Assembly: GCA_030267965.1 (NCBI GenBank)
Contig: BRYA01000888.1
Location: 8,837 to 32,214, forward strand
Source of the DNA: Triparma columacea
Lineage: Eukaryota; Sar; Bolidophyceae; Parmales; Triparmaceae
Direction of reading: 5' to 3'
DNA length: 23,378 nucleotides
Below, in pieces: positions 1-9,539 of this stretch. A program made the translations under genes and the position numbers. The notes under the pieces are model-generated. The model did not search any database, had not been told where the DNA came from, and was given only the letters and a program-made list of their open reading frames with translations. How positions within the stretch are numbered: position 1 is the stretch's first letter; each line of letters starts with the position of its first letter.

Positions 1-117
1 ACAGGATTTTCGGCATTCCTAAACTACATCCGTCGTCGAGAAGTAACAGCTTTGCTCCCAAAAGCTTGTACATCCCCTCCTCATTGAATGCATCAGAGGT
101 ATATTGGCCAGCGGTCG
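1..117. repeat. Direct repeat, identical to 1792-1908
   Basis: Bases 1-117 match 1792-1908 without a difference; the first mismatch is at 118 (g) versus 1909 (t). Similarity continues on both gene copies at a lower level up to about 300 and 2290. The identical block covers the third codon positions too, so it marks a recent duplication or gene conversion rather than selection on the protein alone. Confidence 0.9.
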
Positions 118-464
118 GCGAGAGTGCTCCAGACGCCTTCCATTCCCACGTGAGTGATGGTCCACCAGGAGCATTAGGTTTCTTATCATCAGCGGCTCTA
201 TTCAGGACGCCCTTCACGGAGCTTCCATTCAGAATCTTTTCGACATCCTTCCCGTTCATACCCGCTACGACCGAAGCATCTTGGCCAATTGCAATGCCTT
301 CGTCGGGAAGTAACACCCCTCCTTCCAAGAGTTCGTACTTTCTACCGTTGAATAGCTCGCAGAGCTTGACGGGTCCACAATATGCTGTCAGTGTCATAAA
401 GTACTTGTCATCCCTCTTATTATCTATGAGGAGCAAAGCGAGGAGCGAAACAAATCACGAACAT
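1..464 (-). CDS. Secreted repeat protein, copy 1: partial at the left edge, apparent one-base frameshift near the start
   Basis: The frame is open from the ATG at 397 down to base 1 and continues off the window. It is a paralogue of the gene at 509-2362: it shares the DASVVA-MNGKD stretch, one copy of the NGSS..GVLNR..DKKPNAPGGPS..EWK repeat unit, and the LLLLDDGCSLGMPKIL stretch. Upstream of the internal Met the same frame encodes a hydrophobic run (SLLALLLID) but meets a TGA. An ATG at 464 in a neighbouring frame gives MFVI; removing one T from the TTT run near 450 would join the two into a typical signal peptide. The gene may therefore be a recent pseudogene, carry a sequencing error, or start at 397 without a signal peptide. 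A motif YELLEGGVLLPDEG resembles the later YKLLGAKLLLLDDG, so the repeat is older than the visible units. The 5' end lies only 45 bp from the stop of copy 2, in the same orientation. Function unknown. Confidence 0.5.
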
Positions 465-508
465 TTTCATTAGTTGGGTTACAGGCACATCGGGACGGCA
501 GCACAGTT

Positions 509-2362
509 CTATTTTGGGAAGAAATTGTGGGGGTGCTTATCTTGCCGCACTGCGTGATAGCTGTCGTTATTCATGCCGCACTTAAACTTCTTACCTATCT
601 CAACAAGAATTACCCGCAGTGCTTTACAATATTCGTCGTCGGGGGGTGTCAGCTGTTCCCTTAACAGCTCGTTGCGCGCTATATTAGGGTCTACATTGGT
701 GTCCTTTGGAGCATCGGCCGTCGAGATCGGATCTGACAGATTATACAGGACAGTGTTCCCCAAAATTCTTCTCCCCATATGTGCCTTGGGACTGCTTCCC
801 GAGCGATCTGAGATCGAGGCACCGAGAACGTTCATATCTTCCTTCACGTTGCTATCAAAGCCCCCCATTCGACTATTGCTATTGAGGGGGGTGCTCTTCC
901 TCCTCGAGGACCTCTTCTTCTCCCCCGTCTCCGCCCAAAGAGGCATAATGTTGTGGCCTACAGTAAGGGTTCCGCCCCTGCTAGCGACGTTTATCACCCC
1001 ATTTTTCTTCGTTATCTGCTCCCCGATTTCAAAGACCCTGTTGAAGTCTTTCTTGAGCGTGTTATTTGTGTCCCCGCCTACACCCCCCATCCAAGTTCTG
1101 TAGAAAGAAGTCATCATCTCATCATCGCTAACCCCAAAGAGGGGGGCGAGCGAATGGTAGGAAGTATTGAGTTGGCCCATCTTGTCTAGCGTGATGATGT
1201 AGTCTGTTATGCTCTGCAACGCTCCTTCGACCGTGTCGTTGTGCTGCGAGTGATTGAATCAGAAGGGAGGGGTTAATTACAGGTGGATTGTTGATTAGAG
1301 AATTCTGGACGGTGCATATTGCGGTCTCACCTGTTCGAGCTCATTGTAGATGAAACTGAGGTCGCCATCATTATTACCGAGGTCGGCAACAGTCGCGTCA
1401 TAAGCATCTCCCGTCGATGGTAAGTCTGATGCCTTGACAGTCTTGAAATTATGACCGTCCTTCAGCCCATAAAGAACCTGTTCGCAACCTGCGCGGTCGC
1501 CAAATATCAGCTCCTCGCGCGAGAGCTCGATCTCCCCGTCGCTTAGATCGGCATAGAAAACTTCTGGAGAATTTCTCGTCGAAGGCGCTACGGAATCCCC
1601 CTCAACTTGCTCCAATTCACAAGCACCGAGCAGCCAAGGAGACGGACTTTCGCAAATGCCATCGAAAAGCGCCAGCTCGCCTCCTCGAAGCTCCCTACAC
1701 TGATACGTGTGGAGGGCAAGGGGCTTGGTATGGGCACCTCTTTTCGGGAGGGCCGTAAAGGCCGATTCAGTCTCGTCGTTTTGTCGTTTTGACAGGATTT
1801 TCGGCATTCCTAAACTACATCCGTCGTCGAGAAGTAACAGCTTTGCTCCCAAAAGCTTGTACATCCCCTCCTCATTGAATGCATCAGAGGTATATTGGCC
1901 AGCGGTCGTCGAGAGTGCTTCCGACACCTTCCATTCCAAGGTGAGTGTGAGTGATGGTCCACCAGGAGCGTTAGGTTTCTTGTCAACAGCAGGTCTATTC
2001 AGGACGCCCTCCATGGAGCTTCCTCTAAAAAGCTTATCCACCCCCTCCTCGTCGAATTTATCAGAGGTATATTGGTCAGCGGTCGTCGAGAGTACACCAG
2101 ACGCCTTCCATTCCAAGGTGAGTGTGTGTGATGGTCCACCAGGAGGTTTCTTGTCAACAGCGGCTCTATTCAGGACGCCCTCCATGGAGCTACCATTCAG
2201 AATGCCTTCGATGTCCTTCCCGTTCATACACGCGACGACCGAAGCATCGTGGCCAACTGCATATCCTTGGTCGAGGACATGCATGAGATCTTCATGTTGT
2301 AGACTTTCAAACACGTACTGCGCAACGAATGCAAGACAACTTATAAATATAACGCTCCTCAT
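509..2362 (-). CDS. Secreted repeat protein of unknown function, copy 2 (two exons)
   Basis: Exon 1 is 2362-1331 and exon 2 is 1243-509. The 87-nt intron has donor GAG-CAG|GTGAGA and acceptor CTCGCAG, phase 0, giving 588 residues. I chose the Met at 2362 because it opens a clean signal peptide (MRSVIFISCLAFVAQYVF); an in-frame Met at 2425 would add 21 residues. A GTGAGT at 2468 and a TTTTAACAG ending at 2404 suggest a 65-nt intron in the 5' leader. After the leader come two tandem units of 57 and 59 residues (residues 57-113 and 114-172), each starting GSSMEGVLNR and containing TLTLEWK and QYTSD. Then comes an LLLLDDGCSLG stretch and a nonrepeated C-terminal half, rich in charged residues, with several N-x-T/S sites. 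No known domain is recognised. The protein is inferred to be secreted or surface-bound. The tandem relative at 1-464 suggests a family amplified by local duplication. Confidence 0.72.
1847..2194 (-). repeat. Two tandem coding units inside secreted repeat protein copy 2
   Basis: Unit 1 (2194-2024, 57 codons) and unit 2 (2023-1847, 59 codons) abut directly. Both begin GSSMEGVLNR and keep the order VDKKP, PGGPS, TLTLEWK, LSTTA, QYTSD and FxEEG. Unit 2 has two extra residues (NA) before PGGPS. Copy 1 at the left edge shows only one such unit, so unit number differs between the paralogues. Confidence 0.85.
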
Positions 2363-2468
2363 CGGAATAGTAGCCTGTATCACTTGTGTAAGATCTCTGA
2401 AGCCTGTTAAAACATGGGGAAGCAATGAGCGAAGGAGGCAGTTGGTGGGGTGGGGAGGTTAGACTCAC

Positions 2469-3107
2469 GATTGTCATTAATCACGGGTTACGAGACATGG
2501 ATTTATGATGTACCGCTCAATATCAGAGTTACGAAAACGCTTCTTCCCACACCCTCAGCTCATAATCCTCAATCAATCTGTCCCCCTATTCGCTACTCCA
2601 TTCTGTGTTGTAATTTTGACAATGCTTCTCCCTACAATTGCGAATAAGGCCCACATTAGACTCCCACGGGAGAAATTATCAAACACATAATATCTAGAGA
2701 ACCATGCTCACCTTAAATTAAACAGATTTTTGAGAGCAAAACTGCTTTAGTTACCAATCCGTTCTGGGGGACTCTCCAGCTCTCCAGGCCAAAACCAGGG
2801 AAACCCTCAAATCCCGATGGCTGTGAAGAATCCCCCCCAAGTCAAACCAAGCCCGTCCCTAATCCGTACGCATCACAAATTTCAGGCCACTTCCCACAAA
2901 CGAAAACAACTACCGGGGGAATCCTTTTGAAAAATGTTTCTCTTTACTTCCCCATCGCCAGCTGTACGATTGCAAAGTCCCTCCAGTTCCCTAGCTGTAC
3001 GTCCCCCACCCATTATCGACGACCCCACCTGTCCCCACTTTCCCAATCGCGTGGCACTTATCCCCCACCGCCAAAGTCAATGGAGAGCCTCCAGATCATC
3101 CCCTTTT
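2469..3107. other. Intergenic region with no supported gene
   Basis: It lies upstream of secreted repeat protein copy 2 and downstream of the broken WD40-like gene. The short open frames here have no conserved motif and no splice pattern. It becomes increasingly C-rich towards the right. No RNA gene was recognised. Confidence 0.5.
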
Positions 3108-4583
3108 TTAGCGCCAACACGTCTCCCCCACGACGGCGCTGTCCCTGAAGGATCCCTCTACCCCCCACCCCCCCCCCCTCACCCCCCTCGCCCCCACCGC
3201 CCCTTCCCTGGTCTCCACTAGCCTCCCCCCGGCAAACTCGAGCTTCGTGACCTCCCCCTCCCCCCCCCAACCCTCAACGCACCTCCCCTTGTCGTCCCAG
3301 ACCGAGGTGAACCTCCCCTCGCTTCTAGCAACAAGGGTCCCATAGTCTGCAATGGCCACGCAGACCCTCCCCTCCCCCTCCCCCTCCCCCCCCTCGTCTA
3401 TGCCGAACTCCTTGACCTCCCCCCCCGCGTACCCCCAGACCTCCAGTCCACCTTTCGTGCCTACGACGAACCTCCCCCTTCCAACGTTGACATCCCTTGC
3501 GTCCTTCCCCCTCACCACCCCCTTCACCCTCTCTCCCTCCACCACAACCAGGTCGCAATCCTCCCCCCTCCTTACTCCCGCGACCGTCCACCCCTCCCCC
3601 TTCCCAGCAGCCTGGATGACCGGCCTGACGTGCTCCTCTCCGTCCCTCTCCTTTTTGCTGACCCTGTTCCACTCCTTCACCGTGAACCCTCCCTTGACCT
3701 CTACCCTCCTCCCATCCCCCGAGATACCAACCTTCCTAACCTCCCCCGGCCACGCCTGCGCAACGTACTCCCCGTTTCCCCCCTTTACGGACCCTCCCTT
3801 CCTCCCCCACCCCATGGCCCACTTTTCTGTTCCTCCCTTTCATTTCTCCCTCACCCACGCCTTGGGCACTTTCGTGGTCCTCCTCGTCCTCAGGCTCGGC
3901 CTGCTGATCTCTACCGTCCCCCCGTCCGTCCGTCGCTCTCACGACCACGTCCTTTCCCCCGTCGGCCGTGCCCGGACCTCCATCCCCTCAATGCCCCCCC
4001 AGCGCAGACCCTGGGGATGAAGTGGACGGCCTTCTCGACCCCTACCTCCCACTCCACGTAGACTTTTTCCCTGCCTATGCTGCACCAGGTCTTCCCGTTG
4101 ATACCCTTTAGGCCAAAACTCCTGAGCTGTGCCAGTGCGCCATGTCCTTGGTGATGTCCCCGTTCTCTAGGAGTTTGTTCACGTCCCTGTACATGGTGAC
4201 TCTCCCCTTGTTGTCCCACGCTAGTAGTAGTGCCCCTCCCCCCCGATCGCCACGGTCCCCAGCTTGCCCCTTCCGAGGGTCCTTACGACGAAGCCGTTGG
4301 GCCTGACAACGTTCACGTAGCTGCCGCCGCTGCCCCTGCCGTTGAACGTGCACTTTGCAGATACGGTTAGTTTCACCGCGGTCCAGTTGTACGTCCTAGT
4401 GCTACCGGTGGACGTCACCCTGAAGGAGAGTGAGGAAGAGGAGGGTCCAGACACACCGTGGAGGCAGTAGGCCTGAGAGCCAGGGATCCAATGTCCGGAA
4501 CAAGTAATGGAGATATGGTCAGAGTCGGAGTCCTTCTCTTTGTGGCAGCACTGCACCGCGGCAGCACAGCACAGCGGCAGCAC
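3108..4583 (-). pseudogene. WD40/beta-propeller-like coding region with several frame breaks
   Basis: Read right to left, a plausible protein passes through successive frames. It starts at about 4583, switches near 4228 (GGGGAGGGG run), near 4128 (TGG), and again at the seven-base G run at 3994-4000 (minus strand). A further disturbance with in-frame stops lies between about 3975 and 3830, and the last frame runs 3815-3108. Pieces from the different frames look alike in style: LAWDNKGRVTMY, VYVEWEVG, GGLEVWGYAGGEV and TSVWDDKGRC, with short strands ending in W-D/E, as in WD40 or similar propellers. The final block alone is 235 residues. The first three shifts go the same way, each fitting one missing G in a run. 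The region is far richer in G+C than the kinase gene next to it. Either a decayed gene or homopolymer errors in the assembly fit. The N-terminal part (4583 to about 4400) is the least certain, and stop codons are rare in all frames here because of composition. Confidence 0.45.
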
Positions 4584-4622
4584 AGCATCGCGACAGGTCA
4601 GCAGAGCGGCAGCTCAGCATAG
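4556..4622. repeat. GCAGCACAGC-type simple repeat
   Basis: A short imperfect run of GCAGCACAGC and shorter variants (GGCAGCACAGC, CAGCAGAGCGGCAGC) lies between the end of the receptor kinase gene and the start of the broken WD40-like region. It is probably a microsatellite. If it is translated on the minus strand it would give an Ala/Cys-rich N-terminus, which makes the 4583 start doubtful. Confidence 0.6.
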
Positions 4623-4646
4623 CTTCGCAAAGTGCCACCATTCCCT

Positions 4647-7600
4647 TTAGCCTTCATACCTGAGTCCAGCCAAAAGCATTGTCATCCCAGAACCACTGCT
4701 TTCCTTCCCATAATTGTCACTTTCCTTGTCTTCTTTGGACTTAGTTTTCACCTCCTCTACCTTGACTGAAACTTTACTTTGCTTCACCTCCAGTGGCTCT
4801 GGCATTATGCCATGATTTAAAAGGCCATCTAGAAAGCTAGGCTTTACCAAAACATCAGCTTCTGCTGTTGCTGACCTGTTCATTGGTTCTGAAGCTGCTA
4901 AGTTGTTTTTGTGGACAGGCTCAATAGTCCTAGGCTTGTCTTCCTTCTCACTCTGCTTCATCAGCAAACCCTCCATATTCTTTGTCTCCATGCCAAGCTT
5001 CATAAGCTTTTTCTGGAAAAACTTTATCATTTCCTTGAATGATGGTCTCTCCTCAGGTTCTCTAACCCAGCACTTTCTCATGATATCAGCAAGGTCTTTG
5101 TCTTCAGCTTCGACTAGCTTGAGGTCAGGTCTCCATCCGTAAGCCACCCGGTTCATCACCACCATGGGTCCCCAACCCTTCTTAAATGCCTTCTTGATTT
5201 CTCCATCATAAAAGATTTCTAACAGCAGCATACCATAGGAGTAAACATCTACCTCTTTTGAGTACATCCTGTCAACATCATCAGAACTGAACACTTCTGG
5301 AGCCATGAAGTAGGGCGTTCCTACAGTGGTCATGGTTTTCTCTTCGTCCTCCTCGCTACCAAGGTGCCTGCTTTCCCCAAAATCAGTTATCTTGGCAGTC
5401 AAGTCATTGCTGACCAAGACATTTGCGCACTTCAAATCTCTGTGTACGATTGGGGGGTCCTTTCCGTGAAGGAAGGCACAGCCCTTTGCTACCCCTAAAG
5501 CCCAATTTGTCTTCAAGCCAATCCCTTGGTTGAGGAGATGGGAAAGAGTTGATCCTTTTATAATTCTTGCAGTGTCAATCTTGTCATGGGCGTCTAAAAC
5601 CACTGGGGTTTTCTGCCAGCTAAGCAATTGAACGTGTTCTTTTTGTCCCTTGAGAAAGTCATCAAGGCCGCCATTCTTACACATCTCAAACATGATGCCA
5701 TGTTCTTCTGTCTCCCAAACAACTCCAAGGCACTGGGCAATGTTGGGGTGCCTAAGTGTCCCAATGAGTTTGAGTTCAAGAAAGAACCTTTCTAATGTCT
5801 CTTGCGTGAGAGCTGAAGGGAGGATCTCCTTGTAAGCGCACTTTGTCCCGTGGTAGTCTGCTATGAGAACATTACCAAAAGCTCCCTTACCAAGCGAGAT
5901 TTTATCGCCCTTCTTATCCCTCTCAAACTCCAGCTCAAAGCTACTAACAAGCAAGGATGGCTCAATGTTGTTCCTTGAAACTTTTTCAGCTGCTTGACTA
6001 TCTTTTTGTGTTTCGTAGGCTTTTATCTCTGTGCTCTTGTCAAAGTATTTTCTAAGGTCTGAGATGTGAATGAGAAAATTGGTAGCAAAGGTGTTGACAA
6101 ACTGTGCTGGTATATGGCCTTTCAAGTCAACCTTGGAAACTAATGTAAGTTTTGTTTGAGGCACGTCTCCAATAGCTTCTATTGGCTCATAGAAATAGGT
6201 TCCCAGTCCTTCAACCAAGATGTTGCCTTTCTTGACAGGGTATTTTTTCTTCATTTTCTCGGAATCTGAAGTACTACTACTTATTATCATACAGCCATTT
6301 TCCAGCTTCTTCCAAATCTGGATATTCCTACCATCTCGAGCAGAAGTACCTAGGATTCCTAAATTTCGTGAAGAGATGTCGAAAAGGGTATGCTCGTTGA
6401 CTTGCTCAATCTTCAAGTCTGTTATTCCTTTCTTTTGTGCTTGTCGCAGACGAGTTCTGCTATCAAGATTAGTTACAATCCAGGCTGCACCTTCTACAGC
6501 AGTTGTGTCGAGAGTGGTTGATGCAATCATCGTGCCCGCACTCTCTCCTTCTAAGTGAAACAACTTCATGTCAACTCTTTCGTCAGGGCTCTTCAGTTCC
6601 TTTGCCTTGCGGTCGCTTTCTTTGCACTTCACAAGCAGTTCCATGCTTCTTTCTATTTGTTTCTCCTCTTCAGGTTCGTAGTTTTGAAGGTTGTTCTTCA
6701 TCTTATCTGCCTTCTTAGCAAGTTCTATCTTATCATACTGAAAGTCACTCAGGAGTCCTTCCGCTGGAATTACCATCGCCAATCCCCCTTTAGATTCGGC
6801 GGACCTCTTCTGAAGGAAGAAGAAGGTAAAGAGAAGTATAGTGACCACAACCACTGCGCTAGCAGCAAGAACAAGATCGGTAATGCTGTCTTCTTCGCAA
6901 TGGTCTCCGGCAAACCCTAAGTTACAATTTGTGCAGGTGCAGCCACCGGCAATTCCTCCAATTATTCCCCCGTTTACGCAGAAGAAATTTCCATACTTCT
7001 CCAAAGAACCGTCATCAGAAGTATTGGTGGTAGCTTGACACAGAGAACGAGTATCACAGTGTGAGCCAGTAAATCCAGCAACACATTGTGTGCAGGTGCA
7101 GTTACCTGCTGTACCATTTGTTGAACCGCCATTGATGCAGTAAAAATTCCCATCCTTCTCCAAAGAACCGTCATCAGAAGGATAGATGGTAGCTTTACAG
7201 GGAGAAAGAGTCTCACAGTGTGGGCCTGTAAATCCGGCATCACATTGTGTGCAGGTGCATTGTCCTGCAGTTCCTTCAATTATTCCCCCGTTTATGCAGT
7301 AGAAATTTCCATACTTCTCCAAAGAACCGTCATCAGAAGTATTGTTGGTAGCTTGACATGGAGAGAGAGTGTCACAGTTTGAGCCAGTAAATCCAGCATC
7401 ACATTGAGTGCAGGTGCATTGTCCTGCAATTCCTCCAATCGTTCCCCCGTTTATGCAGTAAAATCTTCCTAACTTTTCAATTGAGCCGTCATCGGTATGA
7501 ATATCAGTTGCTTGACAATTATGGTAACACCAGGGGGCATGACCACTGTAACCCTCCGCGCAGGTTTCACAACTTGGACCACCAACCCCTGGGTAGCAAG

Positions 7601-8903
7601 AATTGCAGGTGCATTGTCCTGCAATTCCTTCGATAGTTCCTCCATGTATGCAGTAGAAGTTCCCATCTTTCTCCAGAGAACCGTCATCAGAAGGATTGGC
7701 ACTAGCTACACATTCAAGGAAACACCAGGGAGCATCACCAGTGTAACCTTCTGCGCAGGTTTCACAGTTTAGACCGCCAACACCTTCATAGCAGGAAGTG
7801 CAGGTGCAATTACCAGCGAGTCCACTGACAGTTCCTCCATTTATGCAATAGAAGTTTCCGTCATTATTAAACCCATCGTCTATTTCGTTGGAGGTTGCTT
7901 GGCATGGAATTTCAATGGTGCAGCCAGAATATGAGTATAGATGATCTCCATCCATACCATATGTGTCCAAAGCGTTTCCTGAAAAAAGATAGATTGGACA
8001 TGGTTGCAGCGGGCAGCGGGAACGTAAAGTGAGTTTTGGGGTTGGTAGTGGTTCTACAAATTACACAATTAACAAATCCACCTTACCTTGGATTGGAATC
8101 TTGAGGGAATAAGGAGATGGGCAAGTATTATAGATGGTAGTCATATCGCGCGTTGAGGTAACAGAGAGAATGTCATCACCATTTAAGACTGCAGTGTTAT
8201 CCATAAAGCTGGTTCCATAAATGTTCACCTGTGTGTTAGTAGAAGAAGCTACATAAATTGCTCCTCCTCCACTATATACACTCCGGCTCTGGCAGGAAGA
8301 AAAGACGCAGAGCTTGAGGTCCACTTGGGCATTCATAGGCCAATAACCCGTAGTAGTGATAAGTATCCCTCCTCCAGTTTGCGCTTTCCCGTTCTTGAAT
8401 GTGACTGCAGTTATGATAAGCTTTCCATCAACGCCTGTTCCCACAACTTCTAAAATTCTGCGAGACTCTTCGCCGTCCATTATGCAACTAGCATCATCCA
8501 AAGTGCATTTCACTTCTCCATTTAAGCTGTTTGTGTGTATCATATTGTTATATGCGCCAGAAGTTGGGCCAGCACAAGTCCCACTTGAGCATTTATATAC
8601 TCCTGCAGCCAACACTACAGTGCCACCGTTGTTGATGATACTGTTCCCTTGGTTGTCAACTCTCCCACCCAAGTCGTCAATCACAGGGTGGTTGCTGAGG
8701 TAGTTAAAAACTCCGTCCATGTCGTCAACTACAACCTCTTCTAGTGACCTCCCCGGAAATGTAAAGCCTACTGCAACAGAGTCTCCAAGAGCGCCTTCTA
8801 CAATGCTCACGAAAAGAATCAGTCCTAGCCACCACCCGAAGAGACTCCAAAGGCTCGAAGTGCGCCGGAAGCACCCCTTCAGCTCGATTGCAGGCACCGT
8901 CAT
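4647..8903 (-). CDS. Receptor-like protein kinase: beta-helix region, six EGF-like modules, TM, START domain, TKL-type kinase
   Basis: Exon 1 is 8903-8087 and exon 2 is 7978-4647. The intron starts CAAG|GTAAGG and ends TTTTTTCAG, phase 1; the product is 1382 residues. The Met at 8903 precedes a hydrophobic signal segment (about residues 18-38). Residues 60-270 look like a right-handed beta-helix: CTLDDASCIMDGE, ITAVTFKNGKAQTGGGI, YSGGGAIYV. Residues 298-635 hold six Cys-rich modules, each with an (D/N)GNFYC-type core, CTCxxC and GxxGxxC. Membrane segment: about 640-660, then QKR as the cytoplasmic stop. Residues 745-920 match a START domain, with the typical end (KVDLKGHIPAQFVN, then SDLRKYF). 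The kinase spans 964-1265 and looks active: GKGAFGNV 969-976, Lys 989, HRDLKCAN 1118-1125, DFG 1138-1140, GTPYFMAPE 1159-1167. HRDLKCAN and GTPYFMAPE are typical of TKL (Raf/MLK-like) kinases. Inferred role: extracellular binding coupled to lipid sensing and Ser/Thr phosphorylation. The gene is visibly AT-richer than its neighbours. The tail after 1265 is charged and low in complexity. Confidence 0.88.
6897..7904 (-). repeat. Tandem coding repeat: six EGF-like modules
   Basis: Six units follow one another in exon 2 of the receptor kinase. The first two are about 64 codons long and carry an extra C-AEGY-G-APWC tail; the last four are about 53 codons. All share the N/D-GxFYCxxGG core and CTC-x-x-C. 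The DNA units are similar enough that unequal exchange or collapse in assembly is possible here. Confidence 0.85.
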
Positions 8904-9539
8904 GGTGAGATGCGCAGTTGCTGAGCCTGACAGCTGTAGATCACCCGACTCACGCTCACGCGCACAGGATTTTTCTTCTTGCCTCGGTTCGCGGTGCAAC
9001 CGAATCCCGTCAGAGAGGTGTCGTGGTGGAGGGTTTTTGGAGATGCCCAAGTCAGAATAATTTCCCTTTGCAGACTTTCCCAGAATGCGTGCGCTTAGGG
9101 TTGAGGCTTGGTGGCACACACGAGATAATCGACTTAGTGTGTTCCCGCCCTCACAAAATCAAACAACTTCCGAGACCACTTCTTAAGACACCAGAACTGT
9201 CTCGTCGGTGGCAGACGAGCGACTTTGGTCGAAATTAGGGGGGCGTAGAGGACGCTCTGAGGGTGTGAGGATGATAATTGGGGCTTCGTGAAGGTATTGT
9301 GAGATTTAGAAACAACAAATGCCGCAAAATCTTCTCAGCCTAAACTTTAAATTCCACCCAACCTCCCCAACCCCCCTCTGCCCGAGGCGGTGTCCAAGTG
9401 GATTAATGCTCAATAATTTAATTTTGCGCCATTGTTCAATACTGGCAATAAGGAGAGATGATTTACTCCGGGAGGGCTATGAACTCTTACCTTGAACAGA
9501 GGGGATGGTGTACGGCACTGGAATGTATGTTGCTTTTGA
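8904..9539. other. Intergenic region upstream of the receptor kinase
   Basis: The open frame continues upstream of the chosen Met to 9119, but that part (Arg/Ser-rich, no motif) is more likely leader than protein. The rest to 9539 is without a supported gene. The promoter of the kinase should be here; no clear TATA element was identified. Confidence 0.5.

Noticed and set aside
573..1103. A 176-residue open frame on the plus strand
   Set aside because: It lies antisense to exon 2 of the secreted repeat protein, which has consistent splicing and a signal peptide on the minus strand.
3352..4061. Long open frames on the plus strand (Pro/Ser/Thr-rich)
   Set aside because: They are antisense to the WD40-like region and stay open only because the strand is C-rich; the translations are low in complexity.
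4647..8903. Whether the beta-helix exon and the EGF-kinase exon are separate genes
   Set aside because: The intron has good splice sites, the phases fit, and neither part alone has both a signal peptide and the rest of a receptor.
9381..9455. A tRNA-like A-box (GTCCAAGTGGATTAATGC) followed by a weak B-box-like GTTCAATAC
   Set aside because: No acceptor stem pairing and no clear anticodon arm could be drawn; it may be a degraded tRNA-derived fragment but cannot be supported.
9157..9460. Possible extra upstream exon of the receptor kinase
   Set aside because: No open frame with a good donor joins the signal peptide exon at 8903, which already has a complete start.
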